A stretch of DNA of 64,000 bases from Candidatus Accumulibacter iunctus (GTDB taxonomy: Bacteria; Pseudomonadota; Gammaproteobacteria; Burkholderiales; Rhodocyclaceae), in contig DDUX01000057.1 of NCBI GenBank assembly GCA_002345025.1, positions 15,962 through 79,961 of the forward strand, given 5' to 3'. Below, piece by piece: positions 37,745 to 46,655 of the stretch. The first letter of the stretch is position 1. Each line of letters opens with the position of its first letter. The notes under the pieces are model-generated. The model ran no database searches and was not told the DNA's origin. It saw only the letters and a program-made list of their open reading frames with translations. Both the position numbers and the translations under genes were made by a program.

Positions 37745-38643
37745 CCGCTGTTCCTTTCCCTGGCGGCGGCTCGCACGCCATCGGCAACCTGCGGGTAACG
37801 CAGACGAGCACGCAGTTCCTTCCTGGCACGCCGGTTGAGCAGCCGGCGTGATTCACTCATGAACGACAGTTGCAGCGGCGACAGCAACGCTTCCGCCTCG
37901 CGCCGCGACACGCGCGGAACGCGTGGCAGGTCGAAGTGGTCGGCGACGAGGTCGAAATACTCGCCCATCCTGATGCGTGAGTCGTCGCTCGCGTTGTAGG
38001 TCCGGTTGCTCCGTCCGTAGCGCAGTGCTGCACAGGCCAGCAGCGCCAGATCGTCGGCATGGATGTGGTTGCTATACACATCGTCGGCATCGCACAGCGC
38101 CGGGCTGCCCTTGCGCAACCGTTCGATCGGCAGGCGGTCGGCGGCGTAGATGCCGGGCGCGCGCAGGATGCTGACGACGACCCCGCGCCGCCCCAGCAGG
38201 CGCAATCGCCGCTCGGCGTCGACACGGCGATGCGCACGGGCAGTGGTCGGCCGCAGGGGTCGGGTCTCGTCGATCAGCTCGCCGCCACAGTCGCCGTACA
38301 CGCCAGTGGTGCTTATATAAACGATTCGCTGTGGTAGACTCCTGCCCCGAGCCAGCGCTGCCAGCAGCCAGCGCGTCCGGGGATCGCGTCGGTCGCTCGC
38401 CGGGCGCTTGCCGTCGTGCGACGGCGGTGGGGCCAGATGAACCACGAGGTCGGCAAGACCGGCGATTCGCCGCAGGCTGTGCGGCTGATCGAGGTCCGCC
38501 AGAACCGGTCTGGCGCCTCTTGCGCGCCAGAAGGCGCCCTGCTCGCGATCGCGTATCAGCGCAAAGATGCGGTAGTGGCCGAGCAGATGGGGCAACATGC
38601 GGCGCGCCACGTCACCGCAACCAACGATCAATAGTCTTCGCAC
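37738..38643 (-). CDS. NAD(P)-dependent epimerase/dehydratase-like SDR protein
   Basis: A 301-residue extended SDR-fold protein. The nucleotide-binding loop is LLIVGCGDVARRML, and the active-site region reads IVYISTTGVYGDCGGE with a Tyr in STTGVYG, but the usual YxxxK is not obvious (RAHRRVDAE follows). It resembles the betaproteobacterial SDR family proteins annotated as nucleoside-diphosphate-sugar epimerases, of unknown substrate. The start is a GTG at 38643, only 39 bp from the divergent reductase start at 38683. Confidence 0.78.
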   Translation of the reverse strand: MRRLLIVGCGDVARRMLPHLLGHYRIFALIRDREQGAFWRARGARPVLADLDQPHSLRRIAGLADLVVHLAPPPSHDGKRPASDRRDPRTRWLLAALARGRSLPQRIVYISTTGVYGDCGGELIDETRPLRPTTARAHRRVDAERRLRLLGRRGVVVSILRAPGIYAADRLPIERLRKGSPALCDADDVYSNHIHADDLALLACAALRYGRSNRTYNASDDSRIRMGEYFDLVADHFDLPRVPRVSRREAEALLSPLQLSFMSESRRLLNRRARKELRARLRYPQVADGVRAAARERNSGC

Positions 38644-38682
38644 CGCATGATTTTACCGGATCAGGACCGCAACGGAGAGACA

Positions 38683-39756
38683 ATGGTTCATCAGGTGGTT
38701 GTACGGCCGAGCGGGCACACCTTCGCCGCCGACGCCGACGAAAGCGTTCTCGCTGCCGCTCTGCGGCAGGGGCTGAGTCTCCCGTACGGCTGCCGCGATG
38801 GCGTTTGCGGAAGCTGTCGCGCGAGGGTCCTGAGCGGCGAGGTGGCGCACGGCAACGCATCGATCGCCGTTCTCGGCGAAGCCGACCGCCTTGCCGGCTT
38901 CGCACTCCTCTGCTGCGCCGTGGCGAAGACCGACCTCTGCATCGAGAGCCGCGAGGCCAGCTCGCTTGCCGACATACCGGTCCGCACCCTGCCGGCACGT
39001 GTGCACCGGCTCGTGCGTGCCGCTCCCGAGGTGATGATCGTCGAGCTGCGATTGCCAAGCAGCGAGCGCCTGCAGTTCCTCGCCGGCCAGTACGTCGACA
39101 TCCTGCTCAAGGACGGCAAACGCCGATCGTTCTCGCTCGCCAACGCGCCGCACGACGACGGCCTGCTGCAGCTGCACGTTCGCCGCATCGCAGGTGGTCG
39201 GTTCACCGAGCACGTCTTCGCCGGCATGCGCGAGCGCGACCTGCTGCGCCTGCGTGGCCCATTGGGCAGCTTCTTCCTGCGCGACGAGTCATCGAAGCCG
39301 ATGCTGCTGGTCGCCGGCGGCACCGGCTTCGCACCGATCAAGGCGATCGTCGAACACGCTCTCGCGCAGGGCAGCACGCGACCGATGGACATCTACTGGG
39401 GTGCGCGCCAGCGCACCGATCTCTACCTCCTGCAACTGGCAGAGCAATGGGCAATGCAGCATCGCTGGATTCGCTTCGTCCCCGTCCTCTCGGAGTCGCC
39501 GCCTGCGGACGGCTGGCAGGGCCGCACCGGCCTGGTGCACGCAGCGGCAATGCGCGATCACCCCGACCTGTCGCAATACCAGGCCTACGTCTGCGGTGCG
39601 CCGGTGATGGTCGCCGCAGCCCGCAAGGATTTTCTCGCCCACTGCCAACTGCCGGCCGACGAGTTCTTCGCCGACTCCTTCGATTACGCTGCCGAGACGC
39701 AAGAGGCAATCGCCACCAGCGCCGTACCGGAGATGAAGGGTCTACCGCATGAATGA
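38683..39756 (+). CDS. CDP-6-deoxy-delta-3,4-glucoseen reductase-like iron-sulfur flavoprotein
   Basis: A 357-residue reductase with three modules. The first is an N-terminal plant-type 2Fe-2S ferredoxin domain (CRDGVCGSCRARV and a later Cys in LLCCAVAK). The second is an FAD domain with KRRSFSLANAP. The third is an NAD domain with VAGGTGFAPIKAI and a C-terminal YVCGAPVMV. The family includes AscD and phenol/methane monooxygenase reductases. No dideoxysugar dehydratase or oxygenase is nearby, so the partner is unknown. The start at 38683 has GGAGAG upstream. It overlaps the next gene by 8 nt. Confidence 0.85.
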   Translation: MVHQVVVRPSGHTFAADADESVLAAALRQGLSLPYGCRDGVCGSCRARVLSGEVAHGNASIAVLGEADRLAGFALLCCAVAKTDLCIESREASSLADIPVRTLPARVHRLVRAAPEVMIVELRLPSSERLQFLAGQYVDILLKDGKRRSFSLANAPHDDGLLQLHVRRIAGGRFTEHVFAGMRERDLLRLRGPLGSFFLRDESSKPMLLVAGGTGFAPIKAIVEHALAQGSTRPMDIYWGARQRTDLYLLQLAEQWAMQHRWIRFVPVLSESPPADGWQGRTGLVHAAAMRDHPDLSQYQAYVCGAPVMVAAARKDFLAHCQLPADEFFADSFDYAAETQEAIATSAVPEMKGLPHE

Positions 39757-40924
39757 GGTCTACCTATCGCGCCAGCCGCTGGTCAACCGGCAGCGCCGGA
39801 TCATCGGCACCCGCCTGCTGCTGCATCTTGCGGCGGGCGACGGCATGCCGGCGGCAGTCATGGCGCTCGACTCGCTCGCCAGCGTGTGGCCGGCAGGCGG
39901 CAAGCCGCTGTTCGTGGGTTGCCCGGCTGCCGCCATCGATGCCCGCCTGCTCGACTGGTCGGCACCGGAGAACGCGACGATCGAGCTGCCGGCTGCAAGC
40001 CTGCTCGGCGAGCACGGCCCGGACCTGGTTGCTGCCATCCAGACTTGGCAACCATCGATCTGCCTTCATTTCGATCCGCAGGCTGCGCCCGCGCTGTCGC
40101 TTGGCCTGCAGTACCGCTTCATCGGCTTCGATACGCAGGCGCTGAGCAACGCCCAGCTCAAACTTCTCGCTGTACGCACCAAGACCCACGGCATGGGAAT
40201 TGCCTTCCAGGTGCCGACGACGGCGGACTTTCACGCCAGCATGGATGCCGGCGTGACTGCCGCTGCCGGCTGGTTCTTCACATCGCCCAGCGGCATTCCT
40301 GCGAAAGCACTCAGCGCCAGCCAAGCAAACATCATGCGCGTGCTCAACCTGGTGCGCAACAACGCCGAGATCCGGGAAATCGAAGCTGCGCTGAAGCAGG
40401 ACGTGGCGATCTCCTACAAGCTGCTGCGCTATATCAATTCGGCTGGGTTCGGGCTGTCCTGCGAGATCCAGTCGTTTCGCCATGCGGTGACGATGCTCGG
40501 CTACGACAAGCTCAACCGCTGGTTGTCGCTGCTTCTGGCGACGGCGAGCAAGGATCCGATGGCACCTGCCCTGATGCACACGGCGCTGGTCAGGGCTCGC
40601 TTGATCGAGTTGCTGGCGACGGGCCTGGTCGACAAGACGGAGTACGACAACCTGTTCATCACCGGCGCATTCTCACTACTCGATGCGCTGCTGGGTCTCG
40701 GCATGGAACAGATTCTCGAGGCGATGCGTCTACCCGAGCCGATTTCCGACGCGCTGCTCGGCAATGGCGGGCGTTACCAGCCTTTCCTCGACCTGGCGCT
40801 GGCCAGCGAGGCCAACGACGGCAAGGCCATCGCCGAGCAGGCAGCGATGCTCGGACTGACGGCCACGCAGTTCAACAGCGCGCAGTTGCAGGCACTGGCG
40901 TTCGCCGACGCGATGGAGTTCTAG
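39749..40924 (+). CDS. HDOD domain signalling protein with a degenerate EAL-like domain
   Basis: A 391-residue YuxH-type protein. The N-terminal part (about residues 1-190) follows the EAL fold pattern (YLSRQPLVNRQRRIIGTRLLL) but lacks the E-x-L catalytic motif and metal-binding residues. The C-terminal HDOD domain (about 195-390) has MRVLNLVRNNAEI, DVAISYKLLRYINSAGFGL and RHAVTMLGYDKLNRWLSL. HDOD proteins act as adaptors in regulatory cascades, often in c-di-GMP or motility control. It is co-directional with and overlaps the iron-sulfur reductase gene by 8 nt, an odd pairing. Confidence 0.87.
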   Translation: MNEVYLSRQPLVNRQRRIIGTRLLLHLAAGDGMPAAVMALDSLASVWPAGGKPLFVGCPAAAIDARLLDWSAPENATIELPAASLLGEHGPDLVAAIQTWQPSICLHFDPQAAPALSLGLQYRFIGFDTQALSNAQLKLLAVRTKTHGMGIAFQVPTTADFHASMDAGVTAAAGWFFTSPSGIPAKALSASQANIMRVLNLVRNNAEIREIEAALKQDVAISYKLLRYINSAGFGLSCEIQSFRHAVTMLGYDKLNRWLSLLLATASKDPMAPALMHTALVRARLIELLATGLVDKTEYDNLFITGAFSLLDALLGLGMEQILEAMRLPEPISDALLGNGGRYQPFLDLALASEANDGKAIAEQAAMLGLTATQFNSAQLQALAFADAMEF

Positions 40925-41016
40925 GCGCGCCGGCGGCGGTGCCCGAGGGGGCGGCGACTGCGGCCGGGAACGAAGGGCCGCCGCTAACATCGCTGGTGGT
41001 CAGCCGCGACTGAAGG

Positions 41017-41727
<711 letters not shown>

Positions 41728-41745
41728 CCGCTTCCTTCGGGTCGC

Positions 41746-42513
41746 CTAACCACCGAGGTAGGCCTCGATGACTCGTGCGTCCTTCTGCACGATCGCCGGC
41801 ACGTCCTCGCAGATCTTCTCGCCGTAGTCAAGCACCGCAACCCGGTCACAAAGTCCCATCACCAGCTTGACATCGTGCTCGATCAGCAAGACCGTCACGC
41901 CGTCGCGACGAATGCCTTCCACCAGCACCCGCAATGCCTCGGTTTCGGTACCGTTCATCCCCGCCGCAGGCTCGTCGAGCGCCAGCAACTTGGGTTCCGT
42001 GGCGAGTGCGCGGGCAATCTCCAGCCGCCTCTGATCACCATAGGACAGGTACCGCGCATAGTCATGCGACCGTTCCTGAATCCCCACGTAGTGCAGCAGT
42101 TCGTCGGCGCGCCGGGCGATCGCCGCCTCTTCGGCGCGCGTCGCCGAGTTGCGGCTGATCGCACCAAAGACACCGGCGCGGGTGCGCAGGTGGCGCCCCA
42201 CCATGACGTTCTCGATCGCCGTCATGTTGCCGAACAGGCGAATGTTCTGGAACGTCCGCGCAATGCCGACCTCGGCTGCCTTGTGCGGCGCATCGGCCTC
42301 GAGCTTGACGCCATCGAAGACGAAATGACCGCCTTCGTTCCGGTACAGGCCGGTCAGGCAATTGAAGAAGGTTGTCTTGCCGGCGCCGTTCGGTCCGATC
42401 AGGCCGTAGATCTCGCCCCGATGGATGGTCAGGGAAACGTCATGCAGTGCCTTGACGCCGCCGAAGTGCTTGGCAACCTCATGCGCTGCGAGAAGTGTCT
42501 GCTGCTCTGCCAT
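41746..42513 (-). CDS. livG: Branched-chain amino acid ABC transporter ATP-binding protein LivG
   Basis: A 255-residue ABC ATPase. Walker A GPNGAGKTTFFNCLTG, signature LSYGDQRRLEIARALA, Walker B LLALDEPAAGMNGTE, the LivG-specific form. The start at 42513 (MAEQQTLLAAHEV) is two bases after the livM stop. Confidence 0.95.
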   Translation of the reverse strand: MAEQQTLLAAHEVAKHFGGVKALHDVSLTIHRGEIYGLIGPNGAGKTTFFNCLTGLYRNEGGHFVFDGVKLEADAPHKAAEVGIARTFQNIRLFGNMTAIENVMVGRHLRTRAGVFGAISRNSATRAEEAAIARRADELLHYVGIQERSHDYARYLSYGDQRRLEIARALATEPKLLALDEPAAGMNGTETEALRVLVEGIRRDGVTVLLIEHDVKLVMGLCDRVAVLDYGEKICEDVPAIVQKDARVIEAYLGG

Positions 42514-42515
42514 CC

Positions 42516-43592
42516 TCAGTCCGTCGCCTCGCTGAGTTCGCGACGGCGCAGCGACGACGGCCACAAGCCCGCTGGACGAAAACGCATCACGAGTACCAGA
42601 GCCAAACCGAAGACGAGCATGCGCAGGCTTTCGGGATCGATGATCATGCGTCCGAAGACGGCTTTCTGCAGCGGCTCGATCCCGTAGCGCAAGGCTTCCG
42701 GGAGCCCGGTGAGCAGGATCGCACCGAGAATCACGCCGGGAATGTGTCCCATGCCGCCGAGAACCACCATCGCGAGAATAGTGATCGATTCCATCAGCGA
42801 GAAGCTCTCCGGGCTGACGAAACCCTGCATGGCAGCGAAGACGCCACCGGCAATGCCACCGAACGAGGCACCCATGGCAAAGGCCAGCAACTTGATGTTT
42901 CGGGTGTTGATGCCGCAGGCCTTGGCTGCCACCTCGTCCTCACGGATCGCCTGCCAGGCTCTGCCGATACGCGAATTCTGCAGGCGGATGTTCACGACGA
43001 TCACCAGTGCCGCCAGCGCGACGAGGAGGAAGTAGTACTTCTGCGGGCCGGAGAGTGTCACGCCGAAGATGGTACTGGTCTTGGCGAAGGAGAAATCGCC
43101 GATCCGGATCGGGTCGATCAGGGTGATTCCCTGCGCACCGTTGGTGACGTTGATCGGCGCATTGAGGTTGTTCATGAAGATGCGGATGATCTCACCGAAG
43201 CCGAGCGTGACGATCGCCAGATAGTCGCCGCGCAATTTGAGCGTCGGCGCCCCCAGCAGGACGCCGAAGAGGCAGGCAACTGCCGCCCCGAAAGGCAGAA
43301 TCACCCAGAACGGCAGGTGGATGCCGAAATGCGGCGACGCCAGCAACGCGTAGCAGTAAGCCCCCACGGCGTAGAAGGCAACATAGCCGAGGTCGAGCAG
43401 ACCGGCATAACCGACGACGATGTTCAGACCAAGCGCCAGGAAGACATAGAGAATCGCGAAGTTGGCGATGCGCACCCAGGCCTGGCCACCGAGGGCGGCG
43501 ACAAAGGGTATGGCCAGCAGGACCGCCAGCAAAAGAAGAAATCCCAGCCAGTGTTGCATCCCGCGCGGACTGCGTCCGAACCGGCCGCTCAT
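42516..43592 (-). CDS. livM: Branched-chain amino acid ABC transporter permease LivM
   Basis: A 358-residue permease with about nine membrane helices. Family motifs: ALGLNIVVGYAGLLDLGYVAF and the cytoplasmic AWQAIREDEVAAKACGI (EAA-like loop). The start at 43592 overlaps livH by 4 nt (ATGA); an internal Met at residue 12 is an alternative. Confidence 0.94.
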   Translation of the reverse strand: MSGRFGRSPRGMQHWLGFLLLLAVLLAIPFVAALGGQAWVRIANFAILYVFLALGLNIVVGYAGLLDLGYVAFYAVGAYCYALLASPHFGIHLPFWVILPFGAAVACLFGVLLGAPTLKLRGDYLAIVTLGFGEIIRIFMNNLNAPINVTNGAQGITLIDPIRIGDFSFAKTSTIFGVTLSGPQKYYFLLVALAALVIVVNIRLQNSRIGRAWQAIREDEVAAKACGINTRNIKLLAFAMGASFGGIAGGVFAAMQGFVSPESFSLMESITILAMVVLGGMGHIPGVILGAILLTGLPEALRYGIEPLQKAVFGRMIIDPESLRMLVFGLALVLVMRFRPAGLWPSSLRRRELSEATD

Positions 43593-44512
43593 GCCCGATC
43601 TCCGGTACGCTCGCCAAAGAGTCCGGACGGACGGAACATCAACACGACAATGAGCACCATGAAGGCGAAGATGTCCTGGTAGTGGCTGCCCAGAAAATTG
43701 CCGGTAAGGTCACCGATGTAACCTGCGCCCAGGGCTTCGATGATTCCGAGCAGCAGGCCGCCCGCCATGGCACCAGCCATGTTGCCGATACCACCGAGCA
43801 CGGCCGCCGTAAAGGCCTTCAGGCCCAACATGAAACCCATCTGGTAATGCGCGATCTCGTAGTACGAACCGACCATGCAGCCAGCAAGCGCACCAAGAGC
43901 CGAGCCGATGATGAAGGCCATGGCGATCACACGATCGATGTCAACACCCATCAGCTGCGCGACGTGCTGGTTCTGCGCCGTCGCCCGCATCGCCATTCCC
44001 ATGCGGGTACGCTGCACGAGATAGGTCAGTCCGATCATCACCAGCGCCGCGAGGACGACGATCGCCACCTGCACATTGGTGAAGCTGGCGCCAGCGACCT
44101 CGTAGATCTGCTTTTCGATCATCGGTGGAAAGGTGATGTAGTTGCGGCCCCAGATGATCATCGCAACGTTCTGCAGGACGATCGACATGCCTATCGCCGT
44201 GATCAGCGGCGTCAGTCGCGGTGCATGGCGCAACGGACGATAGGCAACGCGTTCGAGGCCCCAACCAAGGACCATGCACGCCACGACCGCAATCAGCAGG
44301 CCGACGGAGAGGATCAGCAGCGGCGGCATCCCGCTTCCGGCAAGGGAGACGATGATGGTGAACGCCACCATCGTGCCGATCATCACGACTTCACCATGGG
44401 CAAAGTTGATCAGGCCGATGATGCCGTATACCATCGTGTAACCGAGCGCGACGAGTGCGTAGACGGCACCGAGCGTCAGGCCGTTGATCAGCTGCTGCAG
44501 TAGAGTGTCCAT
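43589..44512 (-). CDS. livH: Branched-chain amino acid ABC transporter permease LivH
   Basis: A 307-residue permease. LTLGAVYALVALGYTMVYGI and LINFAHGEVVMIG at the N-terminus, plus MRATAQNQHVAQLMGVD, are LivH hallmarks. The start at 44512 (MDTLLQQLINGL) is used; an upstream frame extension is not conserved. A strong stem-loop separates it from livK. Confidence 0.94.
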   Translation of the reverse strand: MDTLLQQLINGLTLGAVYALVALGYTMVYGIIGLINFAHGEVVMIGTMVAFTIIVSLAGSGMPPLLILSVGLLIAVVACMVLGWGLERVAYRPLRHAPRLTPLITAIGMSIVLQNVAMIIWGRNYITFPPMIEKQIYEVAGASFTNVQVAIVVLAALVMIGLTYLVQRTRMGMAMRATAQNQHVAQLMGVDIDRVIAMAFIIGSALGALAGCMVGSYYEIAHYQMGFMLGLKAFTAAVLGGIGNMAGAMAGGLLLGIIEALGAGYIGDLTGNFLGSHYQDIFAFMVLIVVLMFRPSGLFGERTGDRA

Positions 44513-44631
44513 GGTCAGGCTTTCCGCAACGAGGCGCTTTGGGCGAACCGGAGTATCCGACTCATGGAACCAGAGCCCGGCGACCCGGGAATTCCTTCCG
44601 GGACCGCCGAGCAACCGCGGACACAGCTACG

Positions 44632-44665
44632 CAGAGAGGGAGTGGCATTCGCCATTCCCTCTCTG
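44632..44665 (-). terminator. Strong stem-loop between livK and livH
   Basis: CAGAGAGGGAGTGGC pairs with GCCATTCCCTCTCTG across a 4-nt loop, giving 15 bp with one G-T wobble. It starts 20 bp after the livK stop on the minus strand. There is no T-tract, so it likely protects the livK mRNA 3' end or partly terminates, giving more binding protein than permease. Confidence 0.6.
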
Positions 44666-44684
44666 CCGGTTTGCCCGGCGGCCC

Positions 44685-45965
44685 TTACTTCTTGGCTTCC
44701 GGAGCTGCAGCCGGTGCGGCGGCGGGTGCGGCGGCGGGTGCCGCTGCAGGCGCCGGAGCAGCCGCCACGGTGCCACCCTCGGACTTCAGGGTAACCAGCT
44801 TGCCGTCCTTGATCTCGAAGACGGTGATGGCGCCGTTCTTGATGTCACCCTTTTCGTCGAACTCAACCTTGCCGGTAACGCCATCGTACGAGGTCTTGCC
44901 GACTTCCGGCAGATACTTGACCGGATCGACGGAATTGGCACGCTTCATCGCGTCAATCAGAACCATCACCGCATCGTAGCTGTACGGCGAATAGATCTGA
45001 ATCTGGCCGTACTTCTTCGTGAAGTCCTCGACGAACTTCTGACCATTCGGCAGCTTGTCAACCGGCAGTCCGGCCTGCGTGCAGATGACGCCTTCCGAAG
45101 CGGCAGCGGCGAGCTTGATCAGTTCCGGCGAGCAACCGCCGTCACCGGTGGTGAACTTCGCCTTGATACCGAGTTCCTTGATCTGCTTGAGCATCGGGCC
45201 GCCGATCGCGTCCATGCCGCCAAGGAAGATCACGTCAGGATTCTTGGCTTTGATCTTGGTCAGGATCGCCTTGAAATCGGTCGCCTTGTCGGTGGTGAAC
45301 TCGCGCGCGACGATGGTGGCACCTGCCGCCTTGGCAGCCTTCTCGACCTCGTCGGCCAAGCCCTGGCCATAGGCGGTCCGGTCGTCGATGATCGCAACCT
45401 TCTTCGCACCCATGTCCTTGACGGCGTAGGTACCGACCACCGAACCCTGCTGGATGTCGTTGGCCATGACGCGGAAGGTCGTATTGAATCCCTGTTGCGT
45501 GTACTTGGGATTGGTTGCCGAGGGTGAAATCTGCGGCAGACCCGCCTGGTTGTAGATCGCCGAAGCCGGGATCGTCGTACCCGAGTTGAGGTGCCCGACG
45601 ACACCGGCGACTTTCGCGTCGACCAGCTTCTGGGCAACCACCGTGCCGGTCTTCGGATCGGCCTGATCATCCTCGCCGAGCAGTTCGAACTTGACGAGCT
45701 TGCCGTCGATCTCGAGCTTCTTGGCGTTGGCATCGTCAACGGCCAGACGGGCACCGTTCTCGTTGTCCTTGCCAAGGTGGGCGATCGGCCCGGTCAGCGG
45801 GGCGACGTGGCCGATCTTGACGACGATTTCCGGCTTCGGCGCCGGTGCCGGTGCAGCGGCGGGTGCGGGAGCAGCGGCCTTGGGTTCCTCCTTCTTCCCG
45901 CAGCCGATCATCGCCACAGAGGCGGCCAGAACTATCAGTACACCAGGAATGCGTGCGTCTTTCAT
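44685..45965 (-). CDS. livK: Branched-chain amino acid ABC transporter substrate-binding lipoprotein LivK
   Basis: A 426-residue periplasmic binding protein of the Leu/Ile/Val family (IGHVAPLTGPIAHLGKDNEN; AIYNQAGLPQISPSATNP). The N-terminus has a lipobox, with Cys22 in VAMIGC, so it is membrane-anchored. After it comes a Lys/Ala/Pro linker, and the protein ends in a long Ala-Pro repeat tail finishing EAKK. Both low-complexity segments are unlike the enteric LivK. GGAG lies eight bases before the ATG. First gene of the liv operon. Confidence 0.93.
   Translation of the reverse strand: MKDARIPGVLIVLAASVAMIGCGKKEEPKAAAPAPAAAPAPAPKPEIVVKIGHVAPLTGPIAHLGKDNENGARLAVDDANAKKLEIDGKLVKFELLGEDDQADPKTGTVVAQKLVDAKVAGVVGHLNSGTTIPASAIYNQAGLPQISPSATNPKYTQQGFNTTFRVMANDIQQGSVVGTYAVKDMGAKKVAIIDDRTAYGQGLADEVEKAAKAAGATIVAREFTTDKATDFKAILTKIKAKNPDVIFLGGMDAIGGPMLKQIKELGIKAKFTTGDGGCSPELIKLAAAASEGVICTQAGLPVDKLPNGQKFVEDFTKKYGQIQIYSPYSYDAVMVLIDAMKRANSVDPVKYLPEVGKTSYDGVTGKVEFDEKGDIKNGAITVFEIKDGKLVTLKSEGGTVAAAPAPAAAPAAAPAAAPAAAPEAKK
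44713..44740. repeat. 12-bp tandem repeat in the 3' end of livK
   Basis: GGTGCGGCGGCG repeats in tandem with a degenerate third unit and encodes the Ala-Pro tail of LivK. Such repeats can change copy number by slippage without shifting the frame. Confidence 0.6.
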
Positions 45966-46095
45966 GGGTTCATCTCCAGTATGGTCTTCTTACGGGGCCA
46001 GCAAACGCGCGATTGTCCAAGCCCATCAGGAACTTGTCAACCGGCATATCGCTGCCAGCAACGGTGTGTCGCCCGTCATTGGCGCTGCAGAAACG

Positions 46096-46117
46096 AAAAA
46101 CCGGCGCCGGGCCGGTT
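46096..46117 (-). terminator. Intrinsic terminator of the cytochrome c gene
   Basis: On the minus strand AACCGGC-CCGGC-GCCGGTT is followed by TTT. It lies 19 bp after the cytochrome stop and is the best intrinsic terminator in the window. Confidence 0.75.
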
Positions 46118-46135
46118 CTCCTGCTGCCTCAGGCC

Positions 46136-46441
46136 TCACTTCAGGCTGAGAATCCACTTGACGAGCTTGTTGGCTTCGGCGGGGGTGACGGACGGATTCG
46201 GCGGCATCGGCACCGGACCCCAGACCCCCTTGCCGCCCTTGATCACCTTCTCGGCGAGCATGGCTTCATCCTTCGCCGTGTACTTCTTGGCCACATCCTT
46301 GTACGACGGACCAACCACCTTCTTGTCCACCTGGTGACACGACAGGCAGTTCTTGGACTTGGCCAGGGCCTCATCCGCCTGGACAGCACCAGCAGACATC
46401 ACACCAGCAGCCGCCAGCAGGCACGCGTAAATCGCTTTCAT
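46136..46441 (-). CDS. Class I cytochrome c (c551/c552 type)
   Basis: A 101-residue protein with a signal peptide (MKAIYACLLAAAGVMSAGAVQA) and one heme site CLSCHQ. The axial Met is in WGPVPMPPNPSVTP. The short length and the PMPPN motif are those of c551/c552 electron carriers that feed terminal oxidases or nitrite reductase. The start at 46441 is chosen for the signal peptide. It stands alone with its own terminator between livK and ilvD. Confidence 0.92.
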   Translation of the reverse strand: MKAIYACLLAAAGVMSAGAVQADEALAKSKNCLSCHQVDKKVVGPSYKDVAKKYTAKDEAMLAEKVIKGGKGVWGPVPMPPNPSVTPAEANKLVKWILSLK

Positions 46442-46620
46442 GCTCACACTCCGTTCAGGTAAAGGGTTTGACACGCTCCGATATTATTTCAGTTTGCCCC
46501 GCTTGCAAAGCCTCGCGACCCGGCCGAGACCGATGCCGGGGCAGCGCGCTGCGGACCTGTACCAAGCAACGCGCCTCGCTGCCTCGCGTTGACCGCGCCG
46601 GCATGAGCGATCGCGGCGAC

Positions 46621-46648
46621 CCCCCGGGCGACCACGGCATCCCGGGGG
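46621..46648 (-). terminator. Inverted repeat downstream of ilvD
   Basis: CCCCCGGG and CCCGGGGG form an 8-bp perfect stem with a 12-nt loop, 8 bp after the ilvD stop. No T-tract follows on the minus strand. Confidence 0.45.
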
Positions 46649-46655
46649 CCCGTCG

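Noticed and set aside
44713..44740. Tandem GC repeat considered as a CRISPR or regulatory repeat
   Set aside because: It is in frame inside livK and codes an Ala-Pro tail; there are no spacers.
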